Part shown: positions 9,631 through 17,320 of the stretch, piece after piece
Layout: each line of letters begins with the position of its first letter
How positions within the stretch are numbered: position 1 is the first letter of the stretch
Origin: Candidatus Poribacteria bacterium
GTDB lineage: Bacteria; Poribacteria; WGA-4E; WGA-3G
Direction of reading: 5' to 3'
NCBI GenBank assembly: GCA_022828145.1
Contig: JAJEJA010000072.1
Coordinates: forward strand, 22,876-86,875
DNA: 64,000 nucleotides
Made by a program: the position numbers and the translations under genes
The notes under the pieces: generated by a model
Database searches by the model: none
The model's input: the letters and a program-made list of their open reading frames with translations, nothing else
What the model was told of the DNA's origin: nothing

Positions 9631-9646
9631 TGGCATAGAAATTGCT
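9631..9646 (+). promoter_or_regulatory. sigma-54 type -24/-12 promoter (proximal)
   Basis: TGGCATAGAAATTGCT again has GG-N10-GC. The predicted start about 12 bases after the GC leaves a short leader with an AAGGAG site before the heat-shock gene at 9686. Confidence 0.6.
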
Positions 9647-9685
9647 TATAAAAGTATAACCAATACAAAATAAGGAGATAAAAAA

Positions 9686-10162
9686 ATGGCATATTTAGCA
9701 ACACGCAGACCCGTCAATAATCTCTTCAATCTTCACAACCAAATAGGAAGAGTCTTTGGAGACCTTCTGTCATCTAATGACAGCGAAAGTACTGAAGAGA
9801 ACAGCTCTTGGATACCGACAGTAGACATTACTGAAATGGAAAGCGGCTTTGAAATCCACGCTGAACTTCCCGGCGTAGCTCAGAAAGATGTTCAGGTTTC
9901 TGTCACTGACAACTTACTTACAATCAAAGGCGAGAAAAATCAGAAACAGGAAATCGAAAATCAGAGTTACCATCGTGTAGAAAGACGGTACGGTACATTT
10001 CAAAGAAGTTTCACACTGCCGAAACATGTTGATACTGGAAACATAAAGGCTGGCTATAAGGATGGTATCCTTACGCTAACAATACCGAAGGCAGAGGCAG
10101 CAAAACCGAAAGAGATTCAGATCGGTGTGCAATCTGCAAATGAAACCTCCGACGAAAGTTAA
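9686..10162 (+). CDS. hsp20: small heat-shock protein (Hsp20/alpha-crystallin)
   Basis: A 158-residue ATP-independent holdase that binds unfolding proteins during stress. The alpha-crystallin domain spans about residues 43-145: it opens at WIPTVDI, contains the ELPGV turn and ends with the typical GILTLTIPK beta strand. The short N-terminal arm and acidic tail match class A bacterial sHSPs. Tandem sigma-54-like promoters precede it and a strong terminator follows. Its 3' two thirds and terminator are duplicated at 15394-15790. A second, divergent sHSP gene lies at 15859. Confidence 0.97.
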   Translation: MAYLATRRPVNNLFNLHNQIGRVFGDLLSSNDSESTEENSSWIPTVDITEMESGFEIHAELPGVAQKDVQVSVTDNLLTIKGEKNQKQEIENQSYHRVERRYGTFQRSFTLPKHVDTGNIKAGYKDGILTLTIPKAEAAKPKEIQIGVQSANETSDES

Positions 10163-10239
10163 ACTTAACTATGTATCATAAGGACTGGTGGGTAAAACCA
10201 TCAGTCCTTTTTGCGTTACAAAACAAAATATTCGAACAT
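9843..10239 (+). repeat. direct repeat copy A (hsp20 3' part plus terminator)
   Basis: About 397 bases nearly identical to 15394-15790, covering hsp20 from the GFEIHAELPGV codons through its terminator to a shared AATATTCGAACATA end. Same orientation, about 5.5 kb apart. Confidence 0.9.
10180..10213 (+). terminator. rho-independent terminator of hsp20
   Basis: AAGGACTGGTGG pairs with CCATCAGTCCTT (one G-T pair) around GTAAAA, followed by TTTTTG. Confidence 0.85.
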
Positions 10240-11013
10240 ACCTATAACGTTTATATCTAAACTTAACTATAGTTTGGACATTTTTATCCTGTTAGGACTT
10301 CTCAATAGGTGTATTTTTATTTTGTACTGCCATCGGAAATTTAGACCACTACCTTAGACAAGATTGTGAAATAATTACAATCTAATTGAAAGGAGAAATC
10401 CTATTGAATTTGAGGAAAAAACTTGTCTTAACTAACACTGAATTCTGGTCTAAAAAATCGATGGCACTTCAACTTTTTTCATAGACTTTACAACTATCAA
10501 GGACAATCCAGTGACATAAACTTTACACACCCCTTCCGCAGACATGTGTAGATACTATTAATGTAAGTTGCATGGTCTGAGCAAGAAACTGCCTTACAGC
10601 GTATTTTGTATTTTAGTTTCTCATATTCATGGGATTTAACTTTAACCATGAAAAGTTCGCAAATGGGATTACTAATCAGAGATGAACACATCAGACACCT
10701 ATCATCTAACCAAGGTTTTTGTGTAGGTAATACTGCTGAGAACAATTTTAACCCTATGTTGATTGCCCTTCCCTCACTTCACATTCGTTGATAATTCGCT
10801 TCATAAGTTCGGACTTGCAGGATTTAGAAAACTGCTATATCTTTGTGCTCGCGCGCTTTGTCCTGACAAGATGTCTCTTCGCGGACTTTTGTTGTTGCAT
10901 TGGGGATGTCCCGATGCTTTTTGCTGCTTGCACAGTGTGCAACAGCAAGGAACTATAGAAACAAAACGCTTAAGATTCGTTCTTGACATTTCTGTGTCTT
11001 TTTATAATTTTGA
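10240..11013. other. gene-poor region with no supportable CDS
   Basis: About 770 bases without a frame I would defend. A minus-strand open stretch at 10497-10745 encodes a Cys-rich peptide ending LRKGCVKF; it has no ribosome-binding site and no recognisable domain and may be decayed mobile DNA. GC-richer short inverted segments lie around 10840-10950. Confidence 0.4.
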
Positions 11014-11620
11014 CAGGACTTACGCATTATTTAAAATTATTGCAAATTGGAGAGTTGATATCGCATATAATCATCCAATAAACTTTGTTTAACTTCATAG
11101 ATTGTTTTGACAAGTGTACATGCAACACGTTTGAAACAGACCCCTACTTGAAGACAACAAGCAATATATGATTTCTTTGGGCATGCAACTTGCGGCATTG
11201 ACACTTACCGATACCGGTGACTTGTTTGAGCTCACGATGAAGTTGTTCGATCTTCCAACGCACGCGACATTCTTGTTGTGCCGCATCTGCATCCGATTGA
11301 GATAAATCGTTTATCGCAATATATTCCGTGCGTCCGTTAGAGGCGGCAATCCAGAATTACTTCACTTGATGTCCTTTTGGAAACTTCTTGATGTACAAGC
11401 GTTTCCTTTGCCGACTGTCTATCTGGTTCCAAGATAGGGATTGGACTTGTTGGTGCGGTTCAACTCCATCTGTATCGTTTACAAGACGATTGCGTTTCAG
11501 TGGCATATAGTAATCAAAAATTGGCAATAATCGGAAAATAGGTTTTCCCTCTTTTTATAATGTGTAAATGTAGTCATAATAGAATAGTATACACCATTTT
11601 ACAAAAAGGCATAAGTCCTG
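11014..11620. mobile_element. remnant insertion sequence with terminal repeats
   Basis: The left end CAGGACTTACGC (from 11014) matches the inverted right end CAGGACTTATGC (reverse of 11609-11620) at 11 of 12 positions. Between them lies the decayed 3' half of a DDE transposase on the minus strand. At about 607 bp it is roughly half the size of an intact element of this kind, so internal and 5' sequence has been lost. Confidence 0.65.
11037..11552 (-). pseudogene. DDE transposase fragment (IS4/IS701-like)
   Basis: Reading the minus strand gives PIFRLLPIFDYYMPLKRNRL, then an in-frame TAA inside the VK-FWI segment (Leu to stop), then EYIAINDL and the tell-tale WKIEQLHRELKQVTG, in which the Glu is the third catalytic acid of DDE transposases. 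After QRNHI a frameshift leads into LQVGVCFKRVACTLVKTIYEVKQ and a normal stop. The N-terminal half, which should carry both catalytic Asp residues, is absent. One nonsense codon, one frameshift and the 5' loss make this a clear pseudogene. Confidence 0.75.
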
Positions 11621-12344
11621 ATAAAAAGTTCAGTGGTGAGATTGAATAAAGAAATATGTGTCCATGAAATATGGAATGTCAATGAGATTTATGCTCGTGC
11701 CGAAAAGTTAATCGCTGATGTCTGTAAGATATAGCCATCATCGGATGTTTTCTGAGAGGAAAACTCTTGACCTACTCCCAAGACAAAAGTATTGGGTTTC
11801 TTTCAATCACGTTTTGTGAGTTTCAGATCACCGGGTTGTTTAGTTGGAACTAAGTTTGCATTATGTTCATCTGTGCTTCAGTACTGTTTTAAATGGGTTT
11901 CATAAGCATTTATGTTCTCCTGTCATTTACAATTACTTTGTCTTTTTCATGCTTTTGCACCTTTTTCGGTATAAAACTGTGTCTTAAGCTATGAAGAGTA
12001 AAAATGCGATCAGATTCCATGCTTGTTGGAAATCTAATTGATGATTTATTAGAGGAACTCAATTTGCGTAATTTTGACGGAATCTATCGTTTTTTGCCCG
12101 TTTTGACTGAAATTTTAGAAAAAATTCATTTTTTTTCGTTTTATACAGCATTTTATGCACCTATTGGGGTAAAAAATATTGTCTTTAAGTATGAAAGCAA
12201 TTTTATGCAGCAATTTGGAAAAATCGGTTTGCCGCATTTTGCGTAAGTTCGGTTTGATAGATTTTCGTGTGACTTTTAACATTTTTTTGATGTTACTTGC
12301 TATGAGTTCTTTTTCAAACTCACATTAATTTAAGGAGATTAATA
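11621..12344. other. AT-rich intergenic region with a diverged ~60-bp direct repeat
   Basis: No credible gene. Two diverged copies of a block containing GCACCT, GGTA, TGTCTT(T)AAG and ATGAA lie near 11950-12007 and 12155-12212. An 80-codon frame at 12004-12246 spans the repeat, has no ribosome-binding site and resembles nothing I know. AAGGAG at 12332 belongs to the next gene. Confidence 0.45.
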
Positions 12345-13232
12345 ATGTCAATTTTTAGAAGTATGATCAATACAAGGAATATAGTTTTACTAATTTTAGT
12401 CGTTTCATTATGTTTATTGACTTGTTTTTATAGTGTGCATGCTGGCCTTATACTTTCTGCGATTGGTGTAGGTCTAGCTGCATTAACGATATGGCAAACT
12501 ATTGAAATGTTGACAAAAACTAAGGAAGAGAAAGCCCAAGAGACTAGAGACGAAATTGAAAGGATAACAGATCTTAGAGCTACTCAATGGGGAATTTATG
12601 AGTCTGAAGATCAAAAGGCAAGTGAAGCACAGACTGATATGACTGCAAAACGTCAAGCATGGGAAACGGTTATTGAAGAAAAATCAACTGCAGAAACGAG
12701 GGAAAGCCAAACTCGTGCTAATTACGAATCAAGTGCTCGTTATACACAAATGGCGTTAGATTCTTATATGAATCATACTGTATCATGTTATTACTGCGTA
12801 GGTTCTAATCTATGTCCAATTGGCCAGGAAGCATACGACAGTTGGCAAAGTTGGGAAGATACTAAGAAAGCAGATAAAGCATCTTGGGATCAAGCGAAGA
12901 CTGATCTTGGAGCAAAAATTACTGCGGAATATAATGCGTATAATGAATGGTGGAGTGCTAAGGCAAAGTATGGATCACATAGAAGTAAAGCTGACAACGC
13001 TCATGATCAATGGACTGCTCTTGGAACTGAACTAGACAGGTTAGGAACTAAGCTATCTGGTTTGGAAGCTGATATTCTTTTGAAGAGAGCAAAAGTAGAG
13101 GCAGCGAAGCGTGATTTTGAAGCTGCCAAGCAAACACTAAATGAACTTGAAATTAATTATCCTGATGAATGGGCTGAAATGATGAGTGATCCTAGTACGC
13201 AATATTCTGTTGAATATATCAGAAGCCATTAA
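12345..13232 (+). CDS. membrane-anchored coiled-coil protein, unknown
   Basis: 295 residues, not recognised. Residues 12-52 hold one or two membrane segments (LLILVVSLCLL and LILSAIGVGLAALTI). The rest is strongly helical and charged, rich in Ala, Glu, Lys and Trp, as in a long antiparallel coiled coil. A CYYC-N5-CP cluster near residue 150 sits at the bend and could form disulfides or bind metal. The start has AAGGAG at good spacing. The next gene on the strand is another single-pass membrane protein, and a similar pair sits on the minus strand at 21576-23180; a paired envelope role is inferred. Confidence 0.7.
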   Translation: MSIFRSMINTRNIVLLILVVSLCLLTCFYSVHAGLILSAIGVGLAALTIWQTIEMLTKTKEEKAQETRDEIERITDLRATQWGIYESEDQKASEAQTDMTAKRQAWETVIEEKSTAETRESQTRANYESSARYTQMALDSYMNHTVSCYYCVGSNLCPIGQEAYDSWQSWEDTKKADKASWDQAKTDLGAKITAEYNAYNEWWSAKAKYGSHRSKADNAHDQWTALGTELDRLGTKLSGLEADILLKRAKVEAAKRDFEAAKQTLNELEINYPDEWAEMMSDPSTQYSVEYIRSH

Positions 13233-13410
13233 ATGGGTATGTCCAGTTTTGGTTACTTGACTGAATTGTGTTTGACAAAGACCAAGTAACAGTTGTACAA
13301 CAAGTGTATAGTGCATATTGATTTCCGATACATGATATACCTTTCACCCCTCTGGGTTTTATTATAGGTATATCCGTAGGGGCTAATTTAAGGACTTCTA
13401 AACATGAATA

Positions 13411-13538
13411 ACCCTCTTCAGTTCCGTAGGGATGCTATGTTTATGGACACGGCATTGGTCCGCACATATCGTCCCTACGGGACAAAGAGGGTAATATCAA
13501 CGTTTTTCTATAAACATATAGTCCCTACAGGACTGAAG
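13411..13538. repeat. imperfect inverted repeat, GTCCCTAC(G/A)GGAC family
   Basis: The arm at 13416-13444 pairs with 13510-13538 with a few mismatches (CTTCAG, CGTAGGGA and ATGTTTAT shared), and an inner CGTCCCTACGGGAC palindrome sits near 13470. It looks like a non-coding dispersed palindromic element. The surrounding 13233-13941 spacer holds further short degenerate repeats (CTCTGGGTTT, GGTATATCC) and no gene. Confidence 0.55.
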
Positions 13539-13714
13539 ACATCAAGAAAACAGACTGATCCCTAAAATTGACTTCTTTGGGTTTATTATGGTATATCCAA
13601 CGTTTCTGTACACCTTTCTCCTTTTGGGTTTGGTATTTTTACAAAAACCTTACATACCCCTCTTCATTTATGTGTTTCTACAAAAACTGGATACACCCTC
13701 ATTAAATTCAGGAT

Positions 13715-13743
13715 TTGACACAATATATCTTTTGTGTTAAAAT
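13715..13743 (+). promoter_or_regulatory. sigma-70 type promoter
   Basis: TTGACA, 17 bases, TAAAAT. It would start a transcript about 190 bases upstream of the gene at 13942. Confidence 0.5.
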
Positions 13744-13941
13744 ATCTACCGCTTCAGAAGTGATTTTTGGTGATGGAATTGATAGTTAAAATAAAAATGT
13801 CAAATGCAAGATTTTGCCAAATCCGAAATGACTAATTCCGATCTTTAATGTAGTCTCTCGGTTATCAATGTAGTAAGAATTATCTGCTAATATATCGAAA
13901 GACTACATTTTATCAAATACATTCTACTATGAGGTGCCAAA

Positions 13942-15231
13942 ATGAATCGTATAGTCTTAGTTACTATAATTATATTGGTTTTAGTGTCAGTTTCTATGTT
14001 AGTATATTTTTTTACAAATAAAGACGTGGAAAGAAATATAGGTATTAAGGCGAACAAAGATAATCCTGACTCAGTTATTTCTATGAATGAACCCAAAAGA
14101 CCTCCTATACCAGATTTTGTTCCTGATGAAAAGTGGTTAAAAGATTGGCAAAAAAAGTGGGATAAACAAATGGCTTTAGAAGATGCTAAATTTGCTAAAG
14201 AACTTGCTAGTATACCGATAGACATGGATTCAATCTTAAAGTCTATTAGATCAGATGAAATTACGCAAGATGATTTGCTTGAAATAAAAACCATGTTATC
14301 AAAATTCAAGACAGGGGACACGGTGACCGAAGAGGCTATTATAGAGACGCTTATAGGTTTTTTTCCTGACGATAAAAGGTTTCCTGGATTACGTGGTATA
14401 TTAACTGATTACTATGAAGGTTTGGAAGGGTTATATGGTGGCAAGCTAACCAAAGATCAAAAATTACTTATGGTTGTGCATTTCACACAAAATCAAATAT
14501 CTATTACCAGGGATATAGATGAACAAGTTACCGAAAAAATGAAAATTCGGAGGCAGTTATTAAAAACTGATCCAGATTTATATTACGACACAGAAATTGC
14601 AAGCGTCAATTCTAGTATTACTGAGACTGAGAACTTAATTACTGATGCGGAGGCCCGTGGTGATATGGAAGTTGCTGAAACTTATCGCAGTCATTTATTA
14701 GCTTTAAATAAGCGTATAGATGAATTAGATTTTGAAAGAAACTTTGACGAAGAGATTGAGAAAATGAAGCAACAGATATTAAAAGAACGTTTCCCTGATG
14801 GTAATTATCACGACTGGGTGAATGAAATGGTAGATGAAATGCAAGCGGAGCTATTGAATAATGATGAAATAAATAATACTACTTTAAATAAGTCTACTAG
14901 TCAATCTAGTTCTCATTCTAATGACAATAAAAGTTTAGAAGGTTTATTATCTGGTGTCGGTGAAAAATATCTTGATGTGGTTATATCAAGATATTTCACA
15001 CCTGAGGAATTTAAAGAGTATTATCCAAATGTATCAGATACAAGTCAATTAAAAGCAAGGACTGTTGAAATGCAAACGGAACTTGCTATGGAAGTCCGTA
15101 AAGTTTTAAATACTATGGAAGATATATCTACCGGGGATAAAAGAAAGTTGGCAAGTGAATTCTTGAATAAGAATTACGACAAGGAATTTGCTAAGGAAGT
15201 TTTAAAGTTATTGTATAATCCTTCTGACTAA
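13942..15231 (+). CDS. single-pass membrane protein with long acidic helical domain, unknown
   Basis: 429 residues, not recognised. One N-terminal membrane helix (residues 4-25) is followed by a Pro-rich linker (RPPIPDFVPDE) and a large charged helical region: 50-200, a coiled-coil stretch about 210-300, a Ser/Asn-rich linker near 320, then a C-terminal helical domain 330-429. Topology suggests an anchored extracytoplasmic protein. GAGGTG precedes the ATG. It follows another membrane coiled-coil gene in the same orientation; the 262-residue protein at 22392 has the same layout of MNR start, membrane helix and helical body, though I could not align them residue by residue. Confidence 0.7.
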   Translation: MNRIVLVTIIILVLVSVSMLVYFFTNKDVERNIGIKANKDNPDSVISMNEPKRPPIPDFVPDEKWLKDWQKKWDKQMALEDAKFAKELASIPIDMDSILKSIRSDEITQDDLLEIKTMLSKFKTGDTVTEEAIIETLIGFFPDDKRFPGLRGILTDYYEGLEGLYGGKLTKDQKLLMVVHFTQNQISITRDIDEQVTEKMKIRRQLLKTDPDLYYDTEIASVNSSITETENLITDAEARGDMEVAETYRSHLLALNKRIDELDFERNFDEEIEKMKQQILKERFPDGNYHDWVNEMVDEMQAELLNNDEINNTTLNKSTSQSSSHSNDNKSLEGLLSGVGEKYLDVVISRYFTPEEFKEYYPNVSDTSQLKARTVEMQTELAMEVRKVLNTMEDISTGDKRKLASEFLNKNYDKEFAKEVLKLLYNPSD

Positions 15232-15238
15232 TGGACAG

Positions 15239-15393
15239 TCAATCTAATTGTTCGGGTATAGATGTTCTAATATGTTCTAATCGCACACGCGCATCTTCCA
15301 TTGTCCATTGCCAGTTCTGCCAATCCACTGTCTTTCTACGCGCCCAAACAAACATATGCCGCCATCCCGTTAATGCTTCTATAAAACGGATAG
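15239..15393 (-). pseudogene. 3' fragment of an unidentified gene
   Basis: The minus strand encodes about 50 residues ending IRTSIPEQLD and including the Trp-rich VDWQNWQWTMEDARV, then a stop. At 15394 the sequence changes abruptly into the hsp20 duplicate, so the upstream part was lost at the junction. The parent family is not recognised. Confidence 0.35.
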
Positions 15394-15712
15394 TGGCTTT
15401 GAAATCCACGCTGAACTTCCCGGCGTAGCTCAAGAAGATGTTCAGGTTTCTGTCACTGACAATTTACTTACAATCAAAGGCGAGAAAAATCAGAAACGGG
15501 AAACTGAAAATAAGAGCTACCACCGTGTAGAAAGACGGTACGGTACATTTCAAAGAAGTTTTACACTGCCGAGACATGTTGATACTGGAAACATAAAGGC
15601 TGACTATAAGGATGGTATCCTTACGCTAACAATACCGAAGGCAGAGGCAGCAAAACCGAAAGAGATTCAGATCGGTGTGCAAGCTGCGAATGAAACCTCC
15701 GACGAAAGTTAA
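15394..15712 (+). pseudogene. 5'-truncated duplicate of hsp20
   Basis: Nearly identical to hsp20 from the GFEIHAELPGV codons to its stop, with a few substitutions (for example QKETEN-type changes and AAN for SAN near the end). It lacks the first 52 codons, ribosome-binding site and promoters. The frame stays open, so the duplication is recent or converted by the intact copy. Without a start it should not make an sHSP. Confidence 0.85.
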
Positions 15713-15729
15713 ACTTAACTATGCATCAT

Positions 15730-15763
15730 AAGGACTGGTGGGTAAAACCATCAGTCCTTTTTG
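15730..15763 (+). terminator. duplicated hsp20 terminator
   Basis: Same AAGGACTGGTGG hairpin and T-run as at 10180. It isolates the following sHSP gene from upstream transcription. Confidence 0.75.
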
Positions 15764-15858
15764 CGTTACAAAACAAAATATTCGAACATAACGATAATGT
15801 AATTGTCTTAAATAACGAATTTAGTGAATAAACCAATACTAATAAAGGAGAACTGAAA

Positions 15859-16557
15859 ATGGAACATTCACAGAATGAGCACAGGAGAGGACCTTTCAAA
15901 GGTCAGAGAAGGAGAAACCGTGTTAATAGAAATCGTGTAAGAAATAGGAATGACAGGTCAGAACATTCATCAAGCCAAGAAAGACAAGTAGAAGGACCAC
16001 CCATTCATCGTAGAAGAATCTTACGACAGATGCACGCATCTAATAGAAAAGATAGGAGAGAACATTCTCCCTCATCACGGAGAAGAAAACGTCCATCCAT
16101 GAATAAGGCTGATTTCAGATCGCGTAACCATCGGCAAGGCGCATTTTCACCGGAAAGAAAAAGGAAAAAAGCATCTGAAGGAAGATCTCCTAATCGGCGT
16201 GGTCACAATGTTGGACGAAGATTCAGATGGATTCCAGCTGCTGATGTCTGCGAATCAGATGACAATATTATTATTAATGTTGAACTTTCAGGTGTTTCTG
16301 AAGAGGATATAAACATTACCGTTGTTGAGAATCGATTGACAATTAAGGGAGTAAAAAAGCCGCATAAGTCAGACGATAACATTAAAGTACGTCGCTCCAG
16401 TAGACAATTTGGTAGATTTCGTCATGCGTTTCCACTGCCACGACATACCGAAGCAAGCGAAATTAAGGCAGATTTTAAAGATGGTATTTTGTCTGTATCA
16501 GTGCCGAAACCAGAAACGTCTAAACCTACACAAATACCGATTAATGCTGAAGAGTAG
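15859..16557 (+). CDS. small heat-shock protein with long Arg/Ser-rich N-terminal extension
   Basis: 232 residues. Residues 122-228 are an alpha-crystallin domain opening at FRWIPAADV, with the ELSGV turn and ending DGILSVSVPKP, so an sHSP holdase. Residues 1-120 are extremely basic and low-complexity: many Arg, Lys, Ser and His, with SPSSRRRKR, SPERKRKK and RSPNRRG tracts that resemble RS/RNA-binding tails. Usual bacterial sHSPs are 140-160 residues with short hydrophobic N-arms. AAAGGAG supports the start. The extension could bind RNA, DNA or polyphosphate; that is inference. Confidence 0.85.
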   Translation: MEHSQNEHRRGPFKGQRRRNRVNRNRVRNRNDRSEHSSSQERQVEGPPIHRRRILRQMHASNRKDRREHSPSSRRRKRPSMNKADFRSRNHRQGAFSPERKRKKASEGRSPNRRGHNVGRRFRWIPAADVCESDDNIIINVELSGVSEEDINITVVENRLTIKGVKKPHKSDDNIKVRRSSRQFGRFRHAFPLPRHTEASEIKADFKDGILSVSVPKPETSKPTQIPINAEE

Positions 16558-16564
16558 ATGAGAT

Positions 16565-16602
16565 TAGGCTCGTGCATTGTGCATTAGCCTATTTCTGTTT
16601 TT
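16565..16602. terminator. bidirectional terminator
   Basis: TAGGCT pairs with AGCCTA, with inner TGCA/TGCA pairing, followed by a T-rich tail. It lies between the convergent sHSP and MIP channel genes and overlaps the last codons of the latter. Confidence 0.6.
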
Positions 16603-17284
16603 TATCTTTGAGAATACCAACGTAGAGTGCCGCTGCCATCACAGACCCAACTGCCGGTCCAACGAAATACAACCAAATATCAGAATAAATACCACTTGCT
16701 ATAGCAGGACCGAGTGTGCGTGCTGGATTGAATGATGCACGCGTTAATGGACCTCCCATCAATATGCATACTGTTAGCGTCAGACCAATTGCTAACCCAG
16801 CAAGGTTTCCTCCCCTACCACTAACTGCGGTATTGAAGATAGTATTGACAAGAAAAAATGTTAATATGATTTCTACGAAAATGCCTTGTATTATAGTGAC
16901 ATTATCAGCCAGAATAGTTACACCGAGGTCTCCATCAACAGGTAGAACTCCTTTCAGTGCTAATGCACCTAAGATCCCTCCAGCAAATTGAACTATCCAG
17001 TATCCGATAGCTGTAGTGAATTTTATCTCTTTTGCTACAAGCAGTCCCAAGGTCACTGCTGGATTTATGTGGGTCCCAGAGAAGTGTCCATAAGCATAAC
17101 AAAATGCCACTATAACCAGTCCGTGTGCGAGTGCTACCGTCAGAAGATTGTCAAATCCGTAGACGTTTTCACCAATTTTATCTAAATTAGCTAAATTAGT
17201 TTGCGTGATTGCTAATGCACCTGCCCCAATAAAAATCAGGGCAAAGGTGCCAATAAATTCAGCGACTAAATTACGCGTATTCAT
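16589..17284 (-). CDS. MIP-family channel (aquaporin) with TIP-like selectivity filter
   Basis: 231 residues with six membrane helices and both NPA boxes: HINPAVT (Asn74) and FNPAR (Asn186). The predicted aromatic/Arg filter is His54 (ALAHGL), Ile174, Ala183, Arg189, not the Phe-His-Thr-Arg of AqpZ. A His-Ile-Ala-Arg filter is known from some plant tonoplast intrinsic proteins that pass water, urea, ammonia or peroxide; transfer of that function here is inference. It lies 36 bases downstream of the sulfatase-fold gene on the same strand, probably co-transcribed. It could be annotated as AqpZ, AqpM or glycerol facilitator by length alone; the filter argues against AqpZ. Confidence 0.9.
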   Translation of the reverse strand: MNTRNLVAEFIGTFALIFIGAGALAITQTNLANLDKIGENVYGFDNLLTVALAHGLVIVAFCYAYGHFSGTHINPAVTLGLLVAKEIKFTTAIGYWIVQFAGGILGALALKGVLPVDGDLGVTILADNVTIIQGIFVEIILTFFLVNTIFNTAVSGRGGNLAGLAIGLTLTVCILMGGPLTRASFNPARTLGPAIASGIYSDIWLYFVGPAVGSVMAAALYVGILKDKKQK

Positions 17285-17320
17285 CTAAAACTCCATTAGA
17301 ATTCTTTTCTTCATCGGTTT

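Larger units (their letters stand above)
9295..9685. other. regulatory intergenic region before hsp20
   Basis: No reading frame of interest. It contains the palindrome at 9390 and the two sigma-54-like promoters listed separately, plus a TTGACATT half-match to a sigma-70 -35 box without a well placed -10. Confidence 0.6.
15394..15790 (+). repeat. direct repeat copy B (hsp20 3' part plus terminator)
   Basis: Matches 9843-10239 over about 397 bases, including the terminator. Both ends are sharp junctions with unrelated DNA. Confidence 0.9.

Noticed and set aside
10763..11092. 109-codon plus-strand frame
   Set aside because: Runs into the end of the decayed IS on the opposite strand, Cys-rich random composition, no start signals.
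12004..12246. 80-codon frame
   Set aside because: Spans a diverged direct repeat, lacks a ribosome-binding site and any recognisable pattern.
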